Positions 1 through 8,203 of a stretch of DNA of 64,000 nt are shown one piece after another. The notes beneath the pieces are model-generated. The model did not search any database. It was given only the letters and a program-made list of their open reading frames with translations, and was not told the origin of the DNA. The stretch is from Arenibacter sp. F20364 (GTDB lineage Bacteria > Bacteroidota > Bacteroidia > Flavobacteriales > Flavobacteriaceae): assembly GCF_023015905.1 (NCBI RefSeq), contig NZ_JALKBD010000004.1, positions 62,001 to 126,000 on the forward strand. The letters are read 5' to 3'. Numbering within the stretch: position 1 is the stretch's first letter; every line of letters begins with the position of its first letter. The translations under genes and the position numbers were made by a program.

Positions 1-1851
1 CCATATACGTGCAATGGATAAAAAGAAGCGCTGGTCTGGAGTAAAGCCTCCAATCCTGGTAGTGTTCCCACCTTGTTCTGTTAACTTAAAGGCATCATAG
101 GCAATAGCAATCCCTCCATTATCTGCTGTATTTTCGCCCACCGTTAACGCTCCTTTGAGGTACACACTATCCAAGACGGTAAATTTATTGTACTGCTCCA
201 CAATTTGTTGGGTTTTGGCCTTAAATTGCGTGTAATCGTCCTCTGTCCACCAATTGGAGATATTTCCATTCTTATCGTATTGTGCCCCTTGATCGTCGAA
301 GGCATGGGTGAATTCATGACCTATCACCATACCAATACCACCGTAATTCACTGCATCATCGGCATAAAGATCAAAATAGGGCGACTGCAGGATTCCTGCC
401 GGAAATACAATTTCGTTTAAGGATGGATTATAGTAGGCCGTAACCGTAGAGGGAGTGGTATGCCACTCATCCCTGTTGGGCGCTTTATTGAGTTGAGACA
501 ATTCATACTGAAATTCATTTTGCCGTAAGGCGACAACATTCTCAAAGAACTTGCCCCTATCTATGTCCACCTCATAGGTACGCCACACATCCGGATATCC
601 TATTTTCTTATTTATAGCGTAGAGTTTGTCCAAAGCTTTAACCTTTGTGCTATCGCTCATCCAATCCAGCTGCTGAATACGCTTTTCCAAGGTTTTCTGA
701 AAGTTATTGACAAGTTCCAAGGCGCGCTTTTTGGCATCTTCATTAAAGTAGCGCTTTACATATAATTGCCCTAGGGCAAAACCAATTTGCTGATCTACAC
801 GGCGTGTCATTAACTTTGCACGGGCCTGTTGCTCAGATTGCCCGGATAATACCTTGGTAAATTCAAATGCAGCGTTTTGAAAAGGGGTACTTAAAATATT
901 GTCGTGAGATTTAATGGAGTGTGCTTTTAAATACAACTTCCAATCCTCTATAGGTATGGAGGCCAACGCCATATTTAAGGCTTCGTAATAGGCAGGCTGA
1001 CCAATATCAACAGAATCCACCTCGGCTCCTAAATTTACCAACATCGCAGTCCATCCAATGTTTCCCTGGGTTTTATCCAAACCAGCCACAGAAAGTTTAT
1101 GGTAGTTTTCCTGGACCACTCTTCTTTCTATCCTTGTTTTATGGGATTTCGCCAACCGCTTTTCAATGTCGTATACCGTATTGGCCTGCTGGCTTGCATT
1201 CTGATCTCCCACCAATTCAAAAAGGGTTTTAAGGTAGGTTTTATAAGCCTCCTGGATCTTTTTTACCGAAGGGTCTTCCTCAAAATAATAATCGCGGTCC
1301 GGCAACCCCAAACCTGTTTGAGTAAAATGCAATATATTGATGGCACTGTTTTTCTCATCGGGTGATACGTATGCCGATATTAGAGAATAATCCCCAGATT
1401 TTATTTGGGTCGCCACAAAATCCATTATAGAAGGAATATTGGATATGGTCTCTATTCTTTCCAATATGGGCACTATAGGAGTAGCCCCTCTTTGGTCTAT
1501 GACAAGGGTATCCATACCGGAAGCATAAAAATCTCCCAGCTGTTGTTCAATACTGCCTTTGGGATATTCCCCTGAGGAAACTTCCTTTAAAATGTTTTGC
1601 AGTAGTTCCTGTTGTGGAATATTTAGAAAACGGTAGGACCCCACTCCTACCTGATCTTCTGCAATAACAGCTTCGTTGAACCATGTTCTGTTAACGTGGT
1701 CGAAGAAATTATCACCTGGTTTAATGGAGTCTGTAATACCCTCAAAAACTACTGTTCTCTCAACAGTTTGAGAATCACTTTTTACGGACGGTTCGTTTTT
1801 GCAGCATACAAGCAAGCAAATAAGTATAGGGAAGTAGTAAAGATTTTTCAT
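1..1851 (-). CDS. M13 (neprilysin/PepO) family metallopeptidase lipoprotein, C-terminus cut by window
   Basis: Zinc endopeptidase that degrades small peptides outside the cytoplasm. The frame is open from ATG at 1851 to the left edge (617 codons); M13 enzymes are usually about 670-690 residues, so roughly 60 C-terminal residues lie outside. The N-terminus is a lipoprotein-like signal ending in LLVCC. The zinc motif HEFTH is at residues 512-516 (304-318). The third-ligand motif GENTAD, with E573, is near 133, and the substrate-binding NAYYxP-like segment (TAYYNP) precedes the zinc motif. It appears to be transcribed alone from a -7 box at 1872-1879. The family is certain; the exact substrate is unknown. 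Confidence 0.95.
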   Translation of the reverse strand, partial: MKNLYYFPILICLLVCCKNEPSVKSDSQTVERTVVFEGITDSIKPGDNFFDHVNRTWFNEAVIAEDQVGVGSYRFLNIPQQELLQNILKEVSSGEYPKGSIEQQLGDFYASGMDTLVIDQRGATPIVPILERIETISNIPSIMDFVATQIKSGDYSLISAYVSPDEKNSAINILHFTQTGLGLPDRDYYFEEDPSVKKIQEAYKTYLKTLFELVGDQNASQQANTVYDIEKRLAKSHKTRIERRVVQENYHKLSVAGLDKTQGNIGWTAMLVNLGAEVDSVDIGQPAYYEALNMALASIPIEDWKLYLKAHSIKSHDNILSTPFQNAAFEFTKVLSGQSEQQARAKLMTRRVDQQIGFALGQLYVKRYFNEDAKKRALELVNNFQKTLEKRIQQLDWMSDSTKVKALDKLYAINKKIGYPDVWRTYEVDIDRGKFFENVVALRQNEFQYELSQLNKAPNRDEWHTTPSTVTAYYNPSLNEIVFPAGILQSPYFDLYADDAVNYGGIGMVIGHEFTHAFDDQGAQYDKNGNISNWWTEDDYTQFKAKTQQIVEQYNKFTVLDSVYLKGALTVGENTADNGGIAIAYDAFKLTEQGGNTTRIGGFTPDQRFFLSIARIW

Positions 1852-1871
1852 TTGTTTAGGATATGATCTGT

Positions 1872-1879
1872 CAAATATA
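1872..1879 (-). promoter_or_regulatory. Bacteroidota -7 promoter box of the M13 peptidase gene
   Basis: The minus strand reads TATATTTG, an exact TAnnTTTG match 20 bases upstream of the ATG at 1851. No clear -33 TTG-type element was found at the usual spacing. Confidence 0.5.
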
Positions 1880-2141
1880 TAAAATATTTGCAGTCACTGG
1901 TAAACCTCAATACTGCACTAGAACTTCTAACTCCTGACCTTATATCATATGATCTAAAGTTTGTCTAACATTTATCCCAAATTTTCCAATCTGTGGGTGG
2001 ATGATTAAATAAATCCATCCCGTTGAATATTTGAGTTAGGTTCGACTTTCAAAAACGATTTTCCGGCAATATGGTTTTCTTTGATCCCTAATAATCTTTT
2101 GAAGTAAACGACTTTGGTTTCCCAAATATATATATAACAGC

Positions 2142-2171
2142 AAAAAAGCCATTACCGTAAAGTAATAGCTT
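2142..2171 (-). terminator. Rho-independent terminator after the FAS1 gene
   Basis: On the minus strand a 10-bp stem (AAGCTATTAC with GTAATGGCTT, one G-U pair) has a six-base loop and is followed by a run of six U. It lies just past the FAS1 stop at 2200. The rest of 1852-2199 shows no gene. Confidence 0.7.
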
Positions 2172-2199
2172 TCCAATTTTAATTTCCAAAATCAATCTG

Positions 2200-2751
2200 T
2201 TATGGCATTACCACCGTATCTATGGCATGAATTACACCGTTGGAGGCCGCTACGTCCGCAATTACTACTGTGGCCATTCTGCCCTTGGCATCCGTTAAGA
2301 TTACATTGCCATCTTTTAAACTTAAATCCAAACTCCCACCTTGAACGGTAGTTACGGTAAATTTTCCATTATTCGCATTAATAGCCTCTATAACGGGTGC
2401 AGCCTCAAATTTTCCGGATACAACGTGATATGTCAAAATACCGGTCAAAGTTTCTTTGTTCTCTGGCAATAATAGACTTTCCACAGTACCATCAGCTAAT
2501 TTTCCAAATGCGTCATTGGTTGGTGCAAATACCGTAAAGGGACCTTCGCTGCTCAATGTGCCCACCAGATCGGCCGCTTTTACCGCCGCTACCAAAGTTG
2601 AAAAGGCGTCATTGCCCGCGGCAACCTCCACAATATTGGAATCAGCTTGTTCTAAGTCTCTTTCCTCTCTAATTTCATTTTTGTTTTGGCTAAAGGACAT
2701 AAATAATAATCCCGCTATTGCCAAAACACCAAGTGTTTTAAATGTGCTCAT
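2200..2751 (-). CDS. Secreted fasciclin (FAS1) domain protein
   Basis: A 183-residue protein with a signal peptide (residues 1-21, ending near SFSQ) followed by a single FAS1 domain (about 40-183). The conserved FAS1 blocks are visible: FTVFAPTNDAF near 72-82, LTYHVVSG near 106-113, and the C-terminal GVIHAIDTVVMP. FAS1 domains mediate adhesion or binding of polymers and hydrophobic ligands; the ligand here is unknown. It is monocistronic, with a -7-like box at 2778-2785 and a terminator at 2142-2171. One-domain secreted FAS1 proteins are common in Flavobacteria. Confidence 0.93.
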   Translation of the reverse strand: MSTFKTLGVLAIAGLLFMSFSQNKNEIREERDLEQADSNIVEVAAGNDAFSTLVAAVKAADLVGTLSSEGPFTVFAPTNDAFGKLADGTVESLLLPENKETLTGILTYHVVSGKFEAAPVIEAINANNGKFTVTTVQGGSLDLSLKDGNVILTDAKGRMATVVIADVAASNGVIHAIDTVVMP

Positions 2752-2777
2752 AGTTTCTTAAGTTTTTAAGTATATGA

Positions 2778-2785
2778 TAAAGGTA
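2778..2785 (-). promoter_or_regulatory. Probable -7 box of the FAS1 gene
   Basis: The minus strand reads TACCTTTA, one base off TAnnTTTG, 27 bases upstream of the start codon. The same variant occurs in front of the DUF6515 gene at 5688-5695. Confidence 0.4.
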
Positions 2786-2963
2786 AGCAGAATACTTTTT
2801 TGTTTAATATAATTAACAAAGCATTAAACAAAATAATTATAGAAGAACGTTTTAGGTTGACTTACTTTGTAAAAGAAAAGATTACCTCTTATTATTCTAA
2901 CCACTTAAATTGAACGAATTAATATAAGACGTAGCCTTACCGTATACTTTTTTTATAATATTT

Positions 2964-3311
2964 ATGGGTTTCTTAACCGGTTTGTCTTTCTTTTCGGTAA
3001 TTTCATTTCTATTCTTTGGAATAGCATGTTTCATTACCCCTGAAATGAAGGCGGAATATACAAGATATGGACTTGCTAAGTTTAGAAAAATTGTAGGAGT
3101 CTTACAGTTATCGGGATCTGGAGGGTTGGTCTTTGGTTATTATTACGATTCAATGGTCCACGCCTTAGCCGCAGGAGGACTTTCTATCCTAATGATATTA
3201 GGTTTCATAGTTCGTTTGAGAATCAGGGACAACTTTTTTAAGTCTGCCCCCTCCCTCTTCTATGCGCTTATAAATGCCCTTATTTTTCTACTTCTCATAA
3301 GAGCAATATAA
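2964..3311 (+). CDS. DoxX-like small membrane protein
   Basis: A 115-residue hydrophobic protein with four predicted membrane segments (about 4-22, 45-60, 66-84, 95-113). It has the layout of the DoxX-like (DoxX_2) family, including a short charged loop after the third segment (RLRIRD). DoxX proteins are inner-membrane components often linked to thiol or quinone redox chemistry, but no activity is established for this subgroup. It converges on a second DoxX-like gene (3323-3688) with 11 bases between the stops. Family assignment rests on topology and length more than on motifs. Confidence 0.65.
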   Translation: MGFLTGLSFFSVISFLFFGIACFITPEMKAEYTRYGLAKFRKIVGVLQLSGSGGLVFGYYYDSMVHALAAGGLSILMILGFIVRLRIRDNFFKSAPSLFYALINALIFLLLIRAI

Positions 3312-3322
3312 TACAATGTTTT

Positions 3323-3688
3323 CTAGAGCGGGAAAGCAATGATGAGGCACATGCACAGAAACAAGAAAGCCGGGAAGGATTTTTTTAATGGATCGTTTAT
3401 TTTAATATGCATTGCTATAGACCCAATCAGAAGCGCAGCAAGACCTAGTGCCGATATTTGTCTCAGTTCAGGAACCCAAATAGCGGCAAAGAGACCAATG
3501 GCGAATATTACTTTCAAAGTGCCTACCACATAGCACATCCATACCGGAAGTCCATATACCTTAAATTCCTCTATAATGGTCGTAGCATTGCCTCCCCGCC
3601 ATGGGGTAGCCTTTTTGTTTTGGACAAGCCACACATTTAGAATACTAAAAGCGACAATGCATTGAAGCGCAATCAATAAATAATTCAT
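3323..3688 (-). CDS. DoxX-like membrane protein
   Basis: A 121-residue protein with four membrane segments, closely related in sequence to the protein at 42014-42403. Both share ILNVW, a TPWRGG motif followed by an EEF-YGL stretch, VGTLK/VGTIK, a MH(I/F)K-DDP-type segment and KSFPA. The ATG at 3688 was chosen because it matches the start of that paralogue; the frame also extends upstream to a TTG at 3721. A possible -7 box (TATATTTA) lies at 3732-3739. The conserved TPWRGG loop is likely functional, but the role is unknown. It was assigned to the DoxX-like family by topology. Confidence 0.75.
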   Translation of the reverse strand: MNYLLIALQCIVAFSILNVWLVQNKKATPWRGGNATTIIEEFKVYGLPVWMCYVVGTLKVIFAIGLFAAIWVPELRQISALGLAALLIGSIAMHIKINDPLKKSFPAFLFLCMCLIIAFPL

Positions 3689-3809
3689 GGCTTTTGGATA
3701 TTTAGTTAAAATATAATTCAAAATGTTTAACTAAATATAGTTATTATTAAACAAAAAATATAATTTCTTAACTAATTCTTATAAGTTTAATGCCTGTTTA
3801 AAGGAACAA

Positions 3810-4016
3810 CTACCTCTCCTGAGCTTCAATTCCTGTCTTACCTTGTGCTAAAGAAGTAAATAAATTCTCTTTTTCAAGTTTCTCAAAGAAAATATGGCAA
3901 ACCAGTACATTATCCATAGTTATTCTTTTCTGACGAATCTCGTGATAATGGCCAAAAGAATTTAATGTAATGTCATCTAGTTTTAATCCATATGCCCCAA
4001 CTCCGGTAAGTAGTAC
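3810..4016 (-). pseudogene. Open frame of about 68 codons, possible gene remnant
   Basis: A minus-strand frame is open from 4016 to the stop at 3810-3812, with its only ATG at 3917 (35 codons from there). The translation is protein-like, with a balanced mix of charged and hydrophobic residues (for example SFGHYHEIRQKRITMDN, then FFEKLEKENLF). It has no start near its 5' end and is preceded directly by a stop. I do not recognise the family. It may be the 3' remnant of a decayed gene or a chance frame in a 400-base gap between two real genes. Confidence 0.25.
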
Positions 4017-4098
4017 TTATCAATAAGGTAAAAGACAGCCACCTAAAATTGAAGCCAAAAAAAAAGCAATTGTATGCTCTAATCGCAGTAAAAGAGGA

Positions 4099-4629
4099 TT
4101 AAATAGAAAGCTCAAGGTTTTTGGTATCCTTTCCTTGTTTAAGTCTTACCTTATATGTAATTAAAGGGTTTTCGTTGACTTCATACAGGATCTGGCAATC
4201 CACTTGGTCTATAGCCCAGCCAGGATGTTCCTTTATAACTTTTGAACTCAGATTGTAGGGTAACCTAATGCTCTTGAAAGTCTGTTCGCTTTTAAGGATA
4301 ATACCATTGTAACTATATACAGTGGTACTGGCATCTTTCTTTTCTTTCATCACCACCTTATAGGTAGAATTCTGCTTTGGCATAAACACTGAAGCTTTGG
4401 AAATATCATAATTTGCCACCAGCTTTTGAAGTGCTTTAGCCCGCATAGGCATGTAATCTTTTCGCAATACCTTCATAAATTTGGCATTGACCGTGTTTGT
4501 AAGTGTCGTATTGACCACAGATGGACTGACAGGTCTAGGAGCCCTAAAATGAGCATAGGTTATAGCGTCCTGAGAATAGGTAAGGGCATTCGCCCCCAAA
4601 AAAATCAAAGCAAGGAAATACGTTTTCAT
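4099..4629 (-). CDS. Secreted protein of unknown function (paralogue of the protein at 57953-58465)
   Basis: A 176-residue protein with a clear signal peptide (about 1-19, cleavage near TYSQ). The mature part has alternating beta-like segments and ends in YKVRLKQGKD followed by LELSI. It shares a scattered pattern with the secreted protein at 57953-58465: a VAN(Y/F)D(I/V) segment, YKVV or FDVV, NGIILK or DGSIVK, F-I-LP, then YKV-L-G-K-L. The two therefore look like divergent members of one periplasmic or surface family. No catalytic motif is visible and no function is claimed. The 400-base upstream gap (4630-5027) holds only the terminator of the next gene. Confidence 0.8.
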   Translation of the reverse strand: MKTYFLALIFLGANALTYSQDAITYAHFRAPRPVSPSVVNTTLTNTVNAKFMKVLRKDYMPMRAKALQKLVANYDISKASVFMPKQNSTYKVVMKEKKDASTTVYSYNGIILKSEQTFKSIRLPYNLSSKVIKEHPGWAIDQVDCQILYEVNENPLITYKVRLKQGKDTKNLELSI

Positions 4630-4960
4630 TTGAAGATAATTTTAAAGATGTTTGAAATGTTTAAAAAGACCGACAATAATATTTTCTTGGGAATAAAATA
4701 CTATTTAGACCTATACGGGAGGAAAACAGTATAATAATTACAGTATAAACGAAGGGCGGGAAATAAGCATTGTTAAATATTTGATAATCAAATATTTATG
4801 CAATTTTACGTTTGTAGGTTCATCTATAAAATTACTAAAAAAATCTTTTGTGTCAAAAGGATTATCAAGTTAATTGGGCCCAACTTCCAAAAACATCCAA
4901 TTTTAGAATGTAAAAAATCATGGGTTGCTTATTTCGCAGTATTCACATAAGTCCACAGCA

Positions 4961-4998
4961 CAAAAAAAGGAGGATAATTAAAAAATCAATTACCCTCC
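4961..4998 (-). terminator. Terminator after the DUF6515 gene
   Basis: On the minus strand an 11-bp stem (GGAGGGTAATT with AATTATCCTCC, one G-U pair) and an eight-base loop are followed by seven U. It lies 30 bases past the stop at 5028. I see no gene in the rest of 4630-5027. Confidence 0.75.
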
Positions 4999-5027
4999 CA
5001 TTCACTAATTAACCAATCTAACCATCT

Positions 5028-5624
5028 TTATTCCATATCTATAAAGCCTACTACTTCATAGGCCCTACTGCCATCTACTTGTACTTTTTCATAAAGGATG
5101 CTGGAATATTCGTAATATTCCTTTCCATTTATGGCTACTTTTTCATAATCATCCGGAAGCTCATACACCATGGTTCCTATTTCGGGTTCTACCACTTCAT
5201 ATTCATTATTCATTTGAACATAAAAGACCCCTTGGGCATTGTAATAATTGTAATCATTAAAACTAACCCGCTTGTATTTTGCAGGTAAGCTGCTTATTCT
5301 GAATCCTATTTTAGGAGCAATTACAATATACCTTCCCCTGGATTGTGTGTAATACTTGTTATTGGCATAATAGTAATTCTGTCCGTTATGCTCGATAACT
5401 TTTCTATCGGGCACCGAACGTACCGAAACAACTTTTTTCATTGGAGTTTTATAAGTGACCTTTGTACTCGGTACTCTGTTCTTAACCGTTTTTTTGATCG
5501 TTGCGGACTTGGTACCACTGTTGGATCTGGAATTTGAGTTACCAACAGATTGCGCAGTTGCTTGTGTAACAAAAGCAAGGGCAATTAAAATTGATAAGGT
5601 GTATATTCTATTAAATGTTTTCAT
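5028..5624 (-). CDS. Secreted DUF6515 family protein
   Basis: A 198-residue exported protein. The signal peptide spans about 1-24 (ending ATAQ), followed by a Ser/Asn/Lys-rich linker (25-70). The rest contains repeated tyrosine-rich units of the type (Y)YYxNxxYY then Y(I/V)V(I/V)-P-IG, seen near residues 83-110, 124-152 and 166-192. This three-fold pattern is the hallmark of DUF6515, a periplasmic or outer-membrane family found in Bacteroidota and Proteobacteria with no known function. It is monocistronic, with a perfect 9-bp inverted repeat in its leader (5655-5682) and a terminator at 4961-4998. Confidence 0.85.
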   Translation of the reverse strand: MKTFNRIYTLSILIALAFVTQATAQSVGNSNSRSNSGTKSATIKKTVKNRVPSTKVTYKTPMKKVVSVRSVPDRKVIEHNGQNYYYANNKYYTQSRGRYIVIAPKIGFRISSLPAKYKRVSFNDYNYYNAQGVFYVQMNNEYEVVEPEIGTMVYELPDDYEKVAINGKEYYEYSSILYEKVQVDGSRAYEVVGFIDME

Positions 5625-5654
5625 AAACTCTAAGATTTAAGGTTCTAATGGTTC

Positions 5655-5682
5655 TTAATACGTGGACGTTTCAACGTATTAA
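5655..5682. promoter_or_regulatory. Perfect 9-bp inverted repeat in the leader of the DUF6515 gene
   Basis: TTAATACGT (5655-5663) and ACGTATTAA (5674-5682) are exact inverted copies ten bases apart. They lie 31 bases upstream of the start codon and just downstream of a -7-like box at 5688-5695. The repeat would form a hairpin at the extreme 5' end of the mRNA, or it could serve as an operator. Confidence 0.55.
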
Positions 5683-5687
5683 CAGGA

Positions 5688-5695
5688 TAAAGGTA
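5688..5695 (-). promoter_or_regulatory. Probable -7 box of the DUF6515 gene
   Basis: The minus strand reads TACCTTTA, one base off TAnnTTTG and identical to the box before the FAS1 gene. It predicts a transcript start near 5682. Confidence 0.4.
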
Positions 5696-5893
5696 TTGGT
5701 ACCCTAAAGAATTATGAAAGCAAATAGACGTTCGCGGGATTTCTATCTATGAATATGAAATTTTAACAGATTTAATGGGAATGGTCCATGACGTACTAAG
5801 GGAAATCCCCATTTACGAAACCAAGGACCATTAATCTATATTGTTCGGTAACCTTTATTTAGAAGGATAGTGTATATGTCCAAGAGGTGGCAA

Positions 5894-6346
5894 TCAAAAA
5901 TGCATCTTCATCCCTTCATGGCTGGCCTTAAACCCCAATTTTGTATAAAAAGCTATCGCCTTGGGCCTTTTCTTGTCCGTGGTCAATTGCAATACATGGG
6001 CCTTTCTTTCTTTTGCCCTGCCTATGGCCCAATGGAACATTTCGGTGCCGAGACCTGTTCCCCTTTGGTCCTTCCTAATCCGTACCGCTTCAATCTGTGC
6101 CCTGACACCTCCACGATAAGTGAGGTATTGTATAAAGGAAAGTTGTAAGGTGCCCACTACCTCCCCAGCTTCATTTTCAACCACAATGAGTTCCTGGTTG
6201 TTGTCCTGAACTATGTTCGCAAAAGCCTTGTAATACTCCTCAGGCAAGGGTGTTTTGAAATCTTCCCGAGTTTTTCCCAACTCATCATCGGCAATCATTT
6301 CTACAATGGCCGGAACATCATTCTTTGTTGCTTTTCTAAATTTCAT
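5894..6346 (-). CDS. GNAT family N-acetyltransferase
   Basis: A 150-residue acetyl-CoA-dependent acyltransferase. The GNAT motif A is present near residues 88-104 (VRIRKDQRGTGLGTEMF, with the Q/R-x-x-G-x-G/A acetyl-CoA loop as QRGTGLG). The C-terminal FYTKLGFKA motif B is typical of the small GHG/PhnO-like acetyltransferases. The ATG at 6346 overlaps the TGA of the upstream gene as TGATG, so translation is probably coupled; a GTG at 6349 is also possible. It is last in an operon with 6346-7287, 7314-7721 and 7714-8007. The substrate is unknown. Confidence 0.92.
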   Translation of the reverse strand: MKFRKATKNDVPAIVEMIADDELGKTREDFKTPLPEEYYKAFANIVQDNNQELIVVENEAGEVVGTLQLSFIQYLTYRGGVRAQIEAVRIRKDQRGTGLGTEMFHWAIGRAKERKAHVLQLTTDKKRPKAIAFYTKLGFKASHEGMKMHF

Positions 6347-7287
6347 CACAATACTTTACTTCCTCCAGTTTTTTTTAATCTTTCCAATACCAGTCGGAAA
6401 TCTACCCAATAAATATCTCCCATATCCCCTCCTCCTCTGTGAAAAAATAGATACTTTCCATCAGGTGAAACACTCGCGGTCATCTCGCACATTTCTGTAT
6501 TTATTTCAGGCCCCAAATTATAGGATTTGGTCCAGACTCCATTTTCCTTAAAACTGATATATAAATCACAGTCCCCATATCCGGACGACCTGATACCATC
6601 AAATATCATATAGCTTTCATCGGGTGCTATAAAGGGGTGCGCTATCATGGTTCCAGAATTTATTTCCTTACCCATTTTTATAAAATCCGTATATCGACCT
6701 TCATTATTAACAACATAATAAATACTAAGCTCATCGTCGGGGTTAGCCCCTAATTCCTCAGAGTTGAAATACAAGTTGCCATTCTCTGAAGAGGTTACAA
6801 ACATTATAAACCTATCTTTAAATAGTTCTGCCACAAGCTTTGGTGGGCTCCAATCGTTTTTGTTTTTCTTAATATGCCATTCATGTATTCCCGATGATGC
6901 AATAGTATCGTTAAGTGGCCTATTAGTTCCAAAATAAAGTACATCGCCTTTTGGATTGATATGAGGTTCAAAATCCCATGTATCCTCTGACGAAAAAAAT
7001 GCTATATCTGGTTCTGCCCACTGACCATCAACTAATTTTGTGACAAAAATATTATTTCTCTCTTTTGGTCTACGACGTGTAAAATACATTTCGTCCATTT
7101 GAGGACTGAAGGTTATTGCGAATTCCATGGCAGCGTCAGTGGAAATAATACGCGGTCCAAAAACCAAAGGAGTATCTGTTGGGATTTGATCTCCAAGTAA
7201 GGTGAGATTTGATTTTATGCTATTCTGGCAAGAAATAAAGGTCAATAGGAAAGTCAAAAAAATGGATGTGATTTTTTTATATTTCAT
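6346..7287 (-). CDS. PD40 (TolB-like beta-propeller) lipoprotein
   Basis: A 313-residue lipoprotein. The signal sequence ends in the lipobox FISC. The mature part carries repeated PD40/WD40-like propeller blades with patterns such as FSPQMDEMYFT, NPKGDVLYFGT, APDESYMIFDG and SPDGKYLFFHR. Such propellers in Bacteroidota usually bind proteins or carbohydrates in the periplasm or at the surface. The ATG at 7287 gives a standard lipoprotein signal. An upstream ATG at 7317 overlaps the preceding stop as ATGA but would add ten residues before the signal. It lies third in the overlapping operon. Confidence 0.85.
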   Translation of the reverse strand: MKYKKITSIFLTFLLTFISCQNSIKSNLTLLGDQIPTDTPLVFGPRIISTDAAMEFAITFSPQMDEMYFTRRRPKERNNIFVTKLVDGQWAEPDIAFFSSEDTWDFEPHINPKGDVLYFGTNRPLNDTIASSGIHEWHIKKNKNDWSPPKLVAELFKDRFIMFVTSSENGNLYFNSEELGANPDDELSIYYVVNNEGRYTDFIKMGKEINSGTMIAHPFIAPDESYMIFDGIRSSGYGDCDLYISFKENGVWTKSYNLGPEINTEMCEMTASVSPDGKYLFFHRGGGDMGDIYWVDFRLVLERLKKTGGSKVL

Positions 7288-7313
7288 ATTGTTGTTTTTG
7301 AGGATTAAGAAAA

Positions 7314-7721
7314 TCATTGTTTGAGTTTCTTTTTAATTGGAATAGTAATTAAGAGTAAGATAAAAGCTATCCCAAACCCTAGAAGCCCAATATTGATTCC
7401 CAAAAATGTTTTTTCATTTCCATCCAAATATTTCATGGAGCCTCCGTAAGAGTCTTTTAAGGCAAATGCCAACAAAAAGCCTCCAGTGATTAGCAAACTT
7501 AAAATTGCACTTACCCTTGTTTCCTTTTTGACCCACACCAACCATAAGCAGAAAAGCCCAATACACGAATTGGTAATTAATTGCCATACCTCATGAATTC
7601 TAACATGGGGAGTCCAATTTGGATTGAAAACATGGGTTGCATTGATTTCCAAAAATGGAACCACAATGGCATAAAGAAGGATACTGAATGTAATGATTGA
7701 CCTTGTCTTTTGATTATTCAT
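7314..7721 (-). CDS. Four-pass membrane protein of unknown function
   Basis: A 135-residue protein with four predicted membrane helices (about 8-26, 45-64, 70-88, 105-127) and a Lys-rich C-terminus (PIKKKLKQ). Conserved-looking residues lie in the first loop, which contains HVRIHEVWQ after a Pro/Trp stretch. I do not recognise a named family. Its start overlaps the end of the upstream 97-residue gene by eight bases and its stop overlaps the next gene region, so all four genes should be on one transcript. It may be a membrane partner of the propeller lipoprotein downstream, but that is inference from order only. Confidence 0.75.
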   Translation of the reverse strand: MNNQKTRSIITFSILLYAIVVPFLEINATHVFNPNWTPHVRIHEVWQLITNSCIGLFCLWLVWVKKETRVSAILSLLITGGFLLAFALKDSYGGSMKYLDGNEKTFLGINIGLLGFGIAFILLLITIPIKKKLKQ

Positions 7722-8007
7722 TGTCGTACAATTTTTCAGTAGCCTTTTTAAGATTAGCGTTTGGTAAAAACTGATCAGTTATAGTTAATATGGCATGTAA
7801 ATTATCGCGCAATCTATCCAATTTAATTTCACCCGGTTTGATAGATGTTTGCAATAAATGTAGCGCCATATCGGCCAAAAGCATACGTTGTTTTTCCAAC
7901 CACTCCTTATCGTCCTTATTTGCCGGATTATTCAAGTAACTGGTTTCAACTTGATTATGTAACTCCCAACTCAATTTTAGTATTTTTAATTTTTCGTCTT
8001 CATTCAT
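7714..8007 (-). CDS. Small soluble protein of unknown function, first gene of operon
   Basis: A 97-residue, mostly helical, charged protein without signal or membrane segment, and without a motif I can name. The sequence has typical coding character for this genome and ends in an eight-base overlap with the next gene, which supports it being real. It opens the four-gene operon running down to 5894. About 200 bases upstream (8008-8203) I see no further gene. Confidence 0.65.
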   Translation of the reverse strand: MNEDEKLKILKLSWELHNQVETSYLNNPANKDDKEWLEKQRMLLADMALHLLQTSIKPGEIKLDRLRDNLHAILTITDQFLPNANLKKATEKLYDNE

Positions 8008-8203
8008 CTTATGTTTTTTCTATTATTGATAATTGTTTTATTTTTTGTTGAAAAACGATTAGAATCTTTCCAAATCACCAAAGACCTTTTTAAATAATAG
8101 GTCGTCCGTCTTTAATAAAAATTAATTCACTAAATATATTTTCTTATAACGTGAACATGGTTTATGATTTATTCATAAAATATGGCAGGAGTTCATTATC
8201 GGC

